From NCBI GenBank assembly GCA_013396915.1, contig VWZL01001371.1:175582-239581 (forward strand): a stretch of DNA of 64,000 nt, given 5' to 3'. The DNA comes from Stercorarius parasiticus (lineage: Eukaryota; Chordata; Aves; Charadriiformes; Stercorariidae). The notes under the pieces are model-generated. The model had not been told where the DNA came from, did no database searches, and was given only the letters and a program-made list of their open reading frames with translations. This document shows, one piece after another, positions 49,273 through 59,815 of the stretch. The translations under genes were made by a program, and so were the position numbers. Position 1 is the first letter of the stretch; each line of letters begins with the position of its first letter.

Positions 49273-49455
49273 TGGGACAACGGAACCTTGGACCAGGCTG
49301 CCCAGGGCAGTGGTGGAATGGCCATCCCTGGATTATGTAAAGGCGGGCAGCCGTGGTGCTGAGGGACACGGGTCAGCGGTGGGTTTGGCAGTGTTGGGTT
49401 GGTGGTTGGACTCGATGATCTGAAAGGTCCCTTCCCATCTAGACAATTCTGTGGG
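49273..49455 (+). mobile_element. CR1 LINE 3' end, second subfamily type
   Basis: Plus-strand CR1 end: GACCAGGCTGCCCAGGGCAG, TGGTGGAATGGCCATCCCTG, TGCTGAGGGACACGGGTCAG, then GGTTGGACTCGATGATCTGA, AAGGTCCCTTCCCATCTAGA and CAATTCTGTG. The GAGGGACA(C/T)GG...GCAGTGTT segment separates it from the copies at 5961 and 43147 and points to another CR1 subfamily. It is 5'-truncated and non-coding. Confidence 0.9.
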
Positions 49456-52400
49456 TTTGAGCTGTGCCCCCCGCCCCTCCCCACTCGGCAGCTCGCGTCT
49501 TTGGGTGAGGGTGGGACAGACGAGGACCGAGTGCGATACTTGTCACTGTGGTAAAAGGCTTTTGGGGCAGAAATAAGAAATTTACTTTTAACCACTTATG
49601 CTCTTTTGCCATGTCCCCCTTCTCCACATCCATGGGGAAGCTGATGACAGTGTGGGGACTCGCAGGCTTTGCCGTGTCGATCCGTGCCCGTGTCTGGGGT
49701 GCCCTGTCCTGCCCTCGGCTGGGGACCGTCCGTCTCTGCGTGAGCCCCAGCCCTCAGTGCCGCTAATGCCATGCCTTGTCCGTGGTCGTGTGTGTCCGAA
49801 AGACAACCCGGAGTAGCACTTAGGTTTTAAATAGATCATTCCTGACAAAGCCCATTACTCACAGTGAGCATAAAGCCAATATCCCCTCGGTTTGCAGAAC
49901 GCTCCCCGTAACGCTGCTGCCAGCGTGGCATCTCCTGCCAGTGATCTGTGACCGCGGGGGGCACTCAGTGGGAAGGGAGAGGACCCTTATTGACAGCTGC
50001 ATCCAATCTCTTCATCAACCTGATCTCTGAAATTTTAGACTTCATTTCCTACCACTCCTTGTGATGCTTGACATGTTTCATGTGTCTAATGAGACGGGGT
50101 TCAGATTGTTCAGTTGCACATCGGCCCATGCGCAGGCAGGTATTGCCCAGCACACGTAGCTCCACAGGGGTACTGAATTCCTCTCGTGTGCTGACTGGCC
50201 CCAGATCAACTCTAACTGAGTATATCAGCACATGAAGAGCAGTTTTTTGACATGTCTATGCACTAAAACACTTAGGATAATTGTATTGTAAAGCCCATGT
50301 ATGTGACACTTTTGTGAAATGAATGCGGGGCACAATCTACAGCAGCCTGTTGTGCCTCTGGCTGCGGGTGCATATCCTCCGCTGCGGCTCCGACACCTCT
50401 CCAACAGCGCTGCCGAGCGCCTCTTGAATTATGCAAACGTTTGAACACTGAGAAAGGAAAACAGTTTGGAAAGGATAGGCAGAGGAGAGAGACCCAGGCT
50501 TCTGCCACGGCTGTCCTCGGGGCTGCCTTTTCTGTAGTGCCTTTTGTTTTCTACCAGTCAGTACTCAGTTTGGTTTGGTTTTTTTTACAAAAGGGCTATT
50601 ATTTTCTACCATATCTGAATGGTAACATTTAAAAATCACTTCACATCAATGCCCAATCATTCAGGCCTTCAGTCTTTTATTTTATGGTTATGTTTTATCA
50701 TATATAGCGGTGTGATTGCTTTTCACATCTTACACATAATCCTCAAGAATCTTTTTCATGCCCACTCAATCTGATTTACTCCCAGCTGGATGCATGTAGG
50801 GTTATGGCTAAGGATATGCTCATGGTATTCGTGGCACTTCAAAATGGCATATGGCAGATTTTAGGATGTCTCTTGAGCCCGCTGTAAGCACTGGGCTGTG
50901 GCCTGTGACTTCTGCTCTCTTGATTTCTTTTATTCACCGTGTTTCCATAGAAAGGTCGTGAAATGTCCCCGTTATTCCTGTGTTGTGGCAGTGTTCCTGG
51001 CGTGGGCTGCAGCTATTGCATTCTGCGTCCTGCACATCACTGCTTAAATGGACAGTCGTCCCGGGGTATTGTATTAGTCAGTGGCAGAGCGGTACGGGGG
51101 AAGAATATGCAATGAATAACGATTAGGCAGAGTGATTGTTTTTAAATTCCGAGGCTGGACTCTGCCCACTGAGTGAGGAGGTGATTTGTTGGGTTTGTTG
51201 TTGCTGGCTCTGGCTCGGAGCCGTGCAGCCTGGGCGCTGACACAGGGAAGCTGCTCCTGACACGTGCAGGTGTCTCCCAGGAGAAGGCTTTGCCAGCAAC
51301 TACAGATTTGGGGTGCTTTTTCCTCCTCTACTTACAGGTGGTTTGAGCAGAGCTGCACAAATGCTCTTCAGAGTCCCTGTTAATCAGTCTTTTTCATGAC
51401 TGTTCCCCATTCTCCTGTGACTGGAAACATTGCGCTGTGGGTGCGTGAGTTGCCTGTTTTGCAGCTGAGGGGGAGACGGATGCTCTGTTTTGTGAAAGAT
51501 CGCATTATTTAAGAGAACCAAGAAACTCTTCTGAAATGGATGAAAATGCAAGTGAAAATGCTTAGAGTGACTATTCTCTATTTGGAGATGGGGTCGCTCT
51601 TGGTGAAACGATCTTTCTCTGTGGACAAGGCAGCGCGACAAATCTGGGGCTGCTGCAAATCGGGTGTCAGTGGGGCTCAGTCCCTTATTCCTCACTCAAG
51701 CATATAGGTAAAAACAGTCAAAGACCTGCATGTTTATGAGAAAGCTGGTTTGGGTTTATCGCTTTTACAGCTACTGACCAGAAGGGACCTTAGTCTTTTG
51801 CTACAAGATATAATATTACAATGCTATTTTTACTTTATTGATTTAACCTGGTCTTCAACAGAGTGGGACAGAAAATTGCATTTAAAAGATAAGCGGAAAA
51901 GAAGATCTACAGGATGCATTGCATCTTGGATGGCAAACTGACTCTTACGATTACATTTTGTTATGCTAAGCATTTGGGCTATATTTTGTAGACCAGGTTT
52001 TGCTAAAAATCTAATTTTACCATAGATAGTGTATCCAAGAGTACTTTAAAATGGATTATATAGTAAAAGCTCAAAACTTTACACTATATTGTAACTTAAA
52101 TGGACTGATTTTGCTGCTATTTAACATTTTACATAGTGCGGCAGTACTTGTCACAAAGTACATCTATTCCACTTGAGTAGCTGCTGGCTAAAGTTTTGGA
52201 GAATGCCCAAGTGCCTGAGGCACGGACGAACCCCTTTCTGCCTGGTGCACAGATGAGCTGGTTTTTCTTATGGCAAAATGTGTAGCTATAATCTATTAAA
52301 ACTGATAAATTAAGGCAAATGCTAATATGAGGAAAGGCCAGTACAGGATGGGTGTGGAATAGTCACAGCTGCTTCGCTGCGTCCCTCGCACCGAGAGGAG

Positions 52401-55400
52401 GAGCCTGTCCGCGGCTGAGCCGAACCACAACCTTGTGGCAGAGCCTGGCGAGATGTGTGTGTTTCTTTACATGCGTTTACATTCGTTTCTTGGCTAGATG
52501 ATTCTGCAGGTTTGTTATTAATAGTACTTTAGTATTAAATAATAAATCAGCGTCTGGGAAGGAAACAACTTCTTTTCGCGTTTTGCTAAATCATTTTCGT
52601 TCTTTCCCTATAAAGCAGGAAAACATAGACCTGTAGAACATCTTTTATTCTATCATCTAAAATTCTGTGTGATTTTTTTTTCACCATTCTCTCCTTTTAT
52701 CTGTGAGAGGAGATCAAGTTCTTTGATATTTTATTTAGATGGCATTGCACATTTGGAAGTAAGCCACTTGAGCTGATTCCGGATACCCTCACGGTGTGAC
52801 CACTGCCGGGTCACCTTCTCTCTCTGGCCTGGCAGCCCTGCGGTGGAGATAGCGCCTGTCTTGCAGCAGAATTGCAACTGGGGCAATCCGAGTGTGGGAT
52901 GAGAGGGATATCTGACTGTGCGTGTTTACCTGATTAAGTTCCAGGTAGCTGGGATTCAGTGTATCAGAGTTTTTTCCATCTATAAAGTCCATTGCCCAGT
53001 GGTTGGTGCACAGTGAAGAAAAGTTTGGATCTCTGTCATTTCACAGCCAGGGATGGAATCTAAGTCTCACTTGACTTTGAGAATCCCAGCACAGAGATTC
53101 ATACACCTAATTGACAAATGATCATCAGGTCCTTCCCAAACGCCTGTCGGAGGTTGCTATGGGAAGCACAAAGTTCTCATAATTTTGCCTTGCACATGTG
53201 AAGCTTTTTGTCCTGAGCCACAGTGAGAGCTTGCACAGAAGCAGAGATGCTGCTGTACTTTCATTTATATCTGTCCCTGGTGATAGGACTGGATGAGGGA
53301 AATGGTCGCGGCTGCCTAAAAGCCCCTTCGCTTTGTCCCTTGGCAGTTATAGCCGGCCTTCAGAAGCCCAGTACGCTACGTGGCCATGACAGCTCATGAG
53401 GGAGAAGCATTGTCCAGAAACACAAGACATCCTACTTCTACATGTTTTATGGTATCCTGTATGAGGTGTGACGCTGGCCTTTAGAGAAAGAGGTGGATCG
53501 TCTGCGCGATCCAGCAATGAGGCTGAGAACGAGTTAAGCGTAATCAATTACGTGGGTCACGTCAAGGTAATGGGGAGCTGTCTGTCCGCTTCTACTCGGA
53601 GGTACTCAACGAGCACCGCCACATAACTCCTGCTCCTTCACTGGGTTGCACTAATACTATGGGCATTCATTCGCGTTGAGCTGTCTGGTATTGCAGAGCG
53701 CCTTCAGCAGAGGTGCTGTTGCGGCCCAAGAGCTGTGTGGTTCTGTGTCTCCACGTGCTGCTGGGGCTGAGGGTTCATTGCTCTGTTTGCACATCCTCTG
53801 AAATCCCTGTCCGACTGCAGGGTGCATGACCTGCGCTTGTTTCCTACCAAATTCTGCAAATCCTTGTCTGACTGGCTTTTAGTCACCGATCGTCTTCATC
53901 AGAAGTATTGCACATTGCCAATAAAGCATTCAATACGCACAGCTGTTCAGATAAATGCCCTTTCTCTCAATGTGTGATGATTTAATGGGTGGATTTAATT
54001 TATTGTATGGTCAAGTGCTATAGGTGGTAGATGCGCTGTCTGCCCACTCTGTTTTGATATTGCCAGGGAAGCAGTTATTAATGGCACATACATTCTATTC
54101 AACAGTTTTCTGAAGTGCCTTAACTATAGTGCATCTCGTACTGCGAGCTGGAAATCGCTGCTCTTCACGGGATGTCCAAGGACAGCCCTGGTAAACATGA
54201 GAGATGAGCTGCGGCTCTGTGGAGGACCTGACACCAGAAGGCATCTCTTGCCGTAATGACTTTCCCATAAAAGCGGTGCATAACATGTCTCCCAAATTAC
54301 ACCCCGACCTATTCAAATCCGCAGAGCCCAGTTTAGCTGTCAGTGACACTCGTTTTTCACTGGTGTGACTCACTGACTGTAATGAAGTTACTCCCGATAC
54401 ACATTGTGATTAGAGTGGGCAGATCCATTAAAAATTATTTACATAGATGAAATTGCAAGGGGCTGTCGAAGCCGCCCATAAAGTGGTCCTGGAAGGACGC
54501 ACAGAGCCATGGGGTCGCCCCAGTAGCGGGTTTTATGTGCTGCAGCAGCAAACGAACCCCCCCAGACACGGCTAACGAGGCAGCTACAGACGCCTCCTTT
54601 GTTTCTGACAAAAAATGAATCATAAAAGCTGCTGAAATTCATTTTCAGTTCACAGTCCATTTGGTGCCAGACTTTCGTGCTGCAGTCATGTGAATATGTA
54701 CTGACGTGTGTAAGCGAGCTGTGGGCATGTTTATTTACCCGGTGATGTGCACTTGAGGGCATGCATGCATAGGTTTAAATATATATATATATATGTTTAA
54801 AGACTGAACACCTATTTTCTCCTAAAAGTCTTTAGCTCCCCCCAAATTAGCAGTTATTTTCTACTGCAAAGTTCAGATATTTTCCTTCCCTTTCCATCTT
54901 CAAGCGTTTTTTAGCTCTGCTCAGACGATAGCAGACAAAGGATGGACAGGGGCAGTGCCTAAGAGCGGCACAACTATAGGACCTGAATAGTTTAAACCAT
55001 ACTTCAGTATCTGCTGAAAATCTAAGAAAAAAAATGGCAAAAATAAATGCAACTGTTACTATCTAGAAGACAAAATTAAGATTTAAAGATTTTTCTTTCA
55101 ACATCTGTAGATCCGTTCTCCTCTTCTGAAATCTCATTTTCTCCTTTCACTTCCAAGCCACCAGAATTGAAAACTTTGCTAAACAGCATGTGGGTGTGTG
55201 ATGGACCATCCCTTACAGACTAGCTGCCTCAAGACTCCTACCTTTCTGGGTAATTAATTGCCCACGAGACAGTCTGGACGTGAGATTTCCTGCGGGCCAT
55301 TTGGCGCGACCTCTAAACATGGCAGACCATCTGATCTGACACATCTTCCCAGGCCAGAAGAGCAAGGCTGGGGGTTCAGATGGAGATCCGCAGAGATGCG

Positions 55401-55430
55401 GCATTTCAGGAGCATTGGTCCATACAATCG
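49456..55430. other. Unique non-coding stretch
   Basis: No gene recognised. A weak MIR-like antisense resemblance occurs at about 53025-53105 but is too diverged to call. The remaining sequence is AT-leaning with short overlapping open frames. Confidence 0.5.
54779..54794 (+). repeat. (AT)8 microsatellite
   Basis: Sixteen bases of perfect AT repeat, flanked by TTTAA on the left and GTTTAA on the right. It is short and probably stable. Confidence 0.9.
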
Positions 55431-55482
55431 TAGAATAACTTTGGTCGGCAGGGACCTCTGGAGGTTACCTAGTCCAGCTCTG
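55431..55482 (-). mobile_element. CR1 3' terminal scrap
   Basis: CATACAATCGTAGAATAACT, then TTGGTCGGCAGGGACCTCTG, GAGGTTACCTAGTCCAGCTC. It corresponds to the reverse complement of the CR1 end 'catagaatcatagaataacttaggttggaagggacctctggaggtcatctagtccaac', with scattered substitutions. Confidence 0.8.
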
Positions 55483-55797
55483 TGGTGTCTTATGTGGAGG
55501 GTAGAACAGTCCTATGTTAACGCCAAAGGAAAGTTATTAGGACATGTGTGTGTTAACAAGTCGTGTTGGTGTGCATCTTTCTTTGTATCAGAATTTGTAA
55601 AGAAAGGTCAAAACTGGAAAAGAACCACTACTGTTTGTTGCTTTTCTGATCCACCCTGACACCTGCACCCTCAGGAAAGAATCTGACAATGGCCGTGGCT
55701 TTGCTCTTCAGCTACAGACAAGTCTTCTGTGAGTAACCTGATGGAGCTGTTTACCTATGTTTTACCTATTCAGAAGGCTTTTCCTAGGCTGGAAATC

Positions 55798-55849
55798 AAG
55801 CTCATTCAATAAAGCTCGTTAGGTAATGAGCTTATTCACTAAGCTCATT
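55798..55849. repeat. Cluster of a 9-mer in direct and inverted copies
   Basis: AAGCTCATT occurs at 55798-55806 and 55841-55849, a one-mismatch copy AAGCTCGTT at 55812-55820, and the inverse AATGAGCTT at 55825-55833. The arrangement can form alternative 9-bp hairpins. Confidence 0.75.
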
Positions 55850-58164
55850 AGTGGTGGAATTCATCCTGCTCAGCCCTCTGCAGCCCAAAATCTTGTATCC
55901 CTTCAGCCCGGCTTACTACTTGTTTTGACCCTTAGCAAGGGAGATGACTTTTACCTAATTTCATCTGGTTCGCGTATTTTCATTCAGCAGCTGTCTTGCT
56001 GAATGAATGTTTCTATTATTTAATCTGGCCTGCTATTCCTCTGTAGCGGAAAAATATCGAAAAGGGCTGAAGTCTTTTGCATCTAGCGTGCCAAGGCTAG
56101 GGTATCATGCCAGCTCATTTCATGAACTGAAGCCGAGTGTCTGACTCAGTAGGACTCATCCTGTTACATGATGGATGCTCCCTGGATTGATGAACAGACG
56201 GTTGGGCAGATGTAAGTAGGCAGGAAAACGAAAGAGGCACCAAGTAAAAGTTGTGATTGCCTCCTGCGAGCTGACCGTGATTGCCCATCTGTACACAATC
56301 TAGTGGTCCTGCAGGAAGTTTTAAAGCACACACATGCCCAGCAGAAGCTAGGGATTTCGTATTTTGGTTAATTATGCAGAGATCAGAGAGGGAGCTTGAT
56401 AAAAAGGATAACTCACAGGTGCAAAGCTGGGTGGGAGACAGCGTTTTAAATCTTCCTGAACCAACGGCACAACTGAAACGTGTGACAGTGAAGGATGTGT
56501 GTTGGCAATAATGCTTCATTGATTCATGTTCAAAGTGGTAAATTTAAGTCCTGTTTCTACTCATTTCAGACAGTGATTACTAGAAAAAGGCTCTCATGCA
56601 GTGGAGTATCGGAGGTGTCTGTTAAATCGACAACAGCCGACTCCTGTCTTCCCTCTGAAGGGGCAGAAAGAAGCAAGTGGAGCTTTTCTCAGTTTAATAT
56701 TGATGACAAAAGGCCAAGATACTATGTGAACCTCAAAAGACACTAAAACGGGATTATGATTGAGAATGAGTTCTGAAATCAATAGCAGGGGAAGAATAAG
56801 ATTATATCTGCATTAGCAGGCAGTGCGGCTCAACGGGGCTGAGCTGGTGCAGGGACTGAGCATCCCTACTGTACGCACCTCCGAGGGGATGCATTTCAGT
56901 CTAGTCCTACTCTGGTCCCTGGACTGAATGCCCACGAGCAGTAAGAGCACTTTAGCTGCGTTCCTGGAGTGCATCTTCCAGCCGTATTTCACCCAGAATA
57001 ATGCAGTTTGCATGCTCAGAAACCGCTTTGCACGGAGCCAAGCTGCAGCAGGGACAGGATGATGGAGTTTGCTTTCAGAGAGCGCTCCTGAGCCAAAGGA
57101 AGACACTGATGGAGCTGGACTCCAGGAGAAAGCAGCTCTGAGCTGCTTTCTCTCGGTTTAGCTTTCCTTTTGGAGACAGCTGCCTTCTGCCAAGCATTAG
57201 GTTGCAAGAATAGCTGGCTTGCATTGTCCTTCTCAATTGAAAAATAAAGTGCTATTTTTGGTTTTGCCATAGTGACTGTAATTAATATTTAAGGAGGATG
57301 GCTCCCTCGTGCTCCAGGTCATACAAATACAGAGAAAAGTGCGTACTGTTAATGTTGTATTGTCTCCAAATTACAGCCCAAAAGTACACGTAGAGCATAC
57401 CGACATGGAAGTGAGGATTATGGCAACCGGGTGAGAAAATAAGTAGAATTAACTAATAGTAAGAAGTGTTTTCCTTAGTGCAGAGAAGAAATAAAGGGGC
57501 TTTCTAGTTGTGGGGTAAAATCTTGTTATCTCAAGGCTGTGCATTTAAATATTAAAGGCTGAAAGTGACTCAAGATTTTATCATCTGCTGTTTTCACATC
57601 TGATGTGAAACCCTGTGTCTACAGGCAGGATGAGAAAAACAGCAGCACTTTGTGTCTTTTAGATGGCAAAGGGGAGTCACATGTGCAGAAAGAATGAAGC
57701 AGCAAGTACGTGAAAAATAATTACCCGTAATAAAAAGCTCAGGGTACTTCACAGTGTTGAGGAGGTGGTGTTTGATTAGCAGGAGCCGGTAACAGCGAAC
57801 CCGAGAGCTTTGGCTCCTGCCGGCAGCGAGGGCTGGGGGCCGGGCATCAGCCAAACCCCTCCATGCTGCATGTCCAGTGACAGCGGCTGCTTCCCTCCGT
57901 ACACGTAAGACTATCACTGGAATTATTTGCCCTTGTTATTAGCAGATTCCCCAGCACGGCTGCACCGAGACCTCTGCATCTCTCCTTCAGGCTTAGGTTT
58001 CAGGGGCCCGTAGCCTGGTTCTGCAGGACTACTCTCTTCAGAAGCACACAGCCCTTCTCAAGGGCTTTCTGGGGATGTACAGCAGCCAAATTTCGCAAAG
58101 TCCTGAAGGCAAAAAAGCTAAAGCTGATCTGTGTTTTAATTTTGCTGCAGATGGCAGGCCAAGA
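55850..58164. other. Unique non-coding stretch
   Basis: No gene or repeat recognised. It lies downstream (in minus-strand sense) of the candidate exon at 58165-58507 and could hold its 3' UTR or intron, but nothing in the sequence proves that. Confidence 0.4.
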
Positions 58165-58507
58165 TTAAAGCAGCAGGCTTCCCCAGGCGATCTGCTCAAT
58201 GGCCCTCCCGAACCCGCGCGGGGAAGAGCTGCTGGAAAATGACTTTGAGTGGCTGCCCAGTTCGGGGTCGTCGTTGTTGCAGATGCTTTTATAGGTGAGA
58301 GAGAACTCGTACGCGGAGTGCCACGCTCCCTCAGGAGAAGCGGCGGTGGTGACAATGCCATCGCAGCGCTCGTCCCCAGACCCGAACCCCTCGCGGCGCC
58401 GCGCAGAAAGTAAGGACAAGGCCACAATGTAGAGCCAGAACAAAAGGGTGAAATCACGAAAGAATGAGGGAAAGAAAGAGCCAGATGCTCCAGCGTCATT
58501 TCTGAGG
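58165..58507 (-). CDS. Candidate coding exon of an unidentified membrane or secreted protein
   Basis: On the minus strand a good 3' splice site (pyrimidine-rich GGCTTTTTGTTCTGGTTTGC then AG) ends at 58508. From 58507 one frame stays open for about 114 codons to a TAA at 58165-58167. The predicted peptide starts with a Phe-rich part, has one hydrophobic segment FTLLFWLYIVALSLLS (signal anchor or membrane helix) and then basic ARRRE. A hydrophilic part follows with Cys in ERCDG and SICNN, the phrase AYEFSLTYK, and a serine-rich end SKSFSSSSSPRG. In the ~79 codons from ARRRE onward, GC by hand count is about 77% at position 3, 60% at position 1 and 56% at position 2, the usual coding order. I recognise no family, and the frame has no ATG before the hydrophobic segment, so an upstream exon would be needed. 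A +1 frame is also open (minus 58544-58038) but has weaker codon bias. A chance frame in a CpG island remains possible. Confidence 0.35.
58184..58410. promoter_or_regulatory. Compact CpG island overlapping the candidate exon
   Basis: About 23 CpGs in ~225 bp at GC near 58%, observed/expected around 1.2 by hand count, among the highest in the window. CpG depletion is essentially absent here, implying an unmethylated germline state or selection on coding sequence. It coincides with the high third-position GC part of the minus-strand frame. Confidence 0.5.
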
Positions 58508-59654
58508 CTGCAAACCAGAACAAAAAGCCTGTAAAGACTTGCACCTTTTAAGGGAGTAATGAATTCTTTCCCCCTCTGTCAGGCAGTGATTTGACTTGCC
58601 ACATGCCTCCTAGTAATTTCCCAGCAGGTTTTAATGTTGGAACAATGGCATTCTGTTAGATATTGATTTTAAAATAACTCTTCCACACTTACTTGTAACT
58701 TTAAGAGGTGAATTACAGCCCTTGAATGTGCTCTAATGTAGCAGTGGTAAATAGTTAAATAGGCACAATCTGTTTCTGCAGGCTCTGCCTGTCCAGGAGA
58801 AGGCAGAGCACGGCTGAACCCTGCCTGTCCTCCTGCTCCACAGGAAAAACACCCGGCGTTCTGCCTGCATCAGAGGAAAATATTCATAAATTCACAGTGG
58901 ATGTGGTGGAATTTGACAGAAGAGTTTTTCTGTGCTGGGTGTTGAAGCAGACGGAGTGGGAGGGCAATGGATAAATGACCTGGTTGTAGCCCTTTTCTTC
59001 TTCAGCTGGTTGCGAGCGGTGATGCTCAGTGTGGGTATCGCTGCGGTACCAGCACCCTGCGGAGGGCTCCAGAGCAGCCGGGGCCACCGCGCTGTGGCAG
59101 CGCGTCACAGGGAGCACAAAGGTGGCTGCTGGGTTGGGGTATCGTCATTGCTGAGGCTTGTGCCGCATTAGAAACAGATAAACCTGCTCTGTCTGCTGGT
59201 AACGCGCTTCGGCAGCTCCGTCCCTGTGTGCGTCTGCACGGACTGGGATGAAGGGCAGGAAGACACGGCCTGCGTTAAATGCAAATAGTACATGGCTTCC
59301 ACGAAACCATGCTGAATTACAGCGTTAGTGTTCACGGCGAGTGCCTGGATTTGAGTCCAGCTGTAAGTGTGATGGGTGGCAGGGGAGAATGCTGGTTGAT
59401 GCTAGGCTGAGAAGGGCTTCCCTGTTTATCTTACACTTTCTTGTAGTTTTTTGTCTTTTTTTTTAATGAGGTGGTGCGACTACAGTGCCTGGGACGCTCT
59501 GCTACAGCCTAGAAGTAAACCGCTTCAAGTCACAGGTATCCCCACGTTCTGGCTTCAGCCGCCCAGAATGCACAGATCCCTTAAGAAGTTGCAATAAAAT
59601 GTCTCATATGGTTTTCCTAATACTAAAGCTGGGCAGGAGTTTCATTTCATATTT
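58508..59654. other. Unique non-coding stretch
   Basis: If the minus-strand exon is real, this is its upstream intron. No other gene is recognised. A T-rich tract lies at about 59457-59464. Confidence 0.4.
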
Positions 59655-59815
59655 CAGGCGCCCCGTGCTGTACCCGTGCCAGGCGGGCGAGTGGAGGTGA
59701 GGCTGCGATGGACGTGCAGGCGATGTCCCCGGGGCGAGGGGGGCTCTGGCAGGGACACGGGGCGCGCAGGGGCTCCCTCCGCGCTCGTCGCCGCTCCCCA
59801 GGGCAGACCGAGACC
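59655..59815. promoter_or_regulatory. Short CpG-rich patch
   Basis: About 19 CpGs in 160 bp at GC near 72%, observed/expected about 0.9 by hand count. It is too short for a classical island. G-runs (GGGG, GGGGGG, GGG, GGGG at 59731-59762) approach a quadruplex motif with one 8-base loop. Confidence 0.35.

Noticed and set aside
53025..53105. Weak antisense MIR-like resemblance (ACAGCCAGGGATGGAATC and following bases)
   Set aside because: Only one block is recognisable; too diverged to separate from chance.
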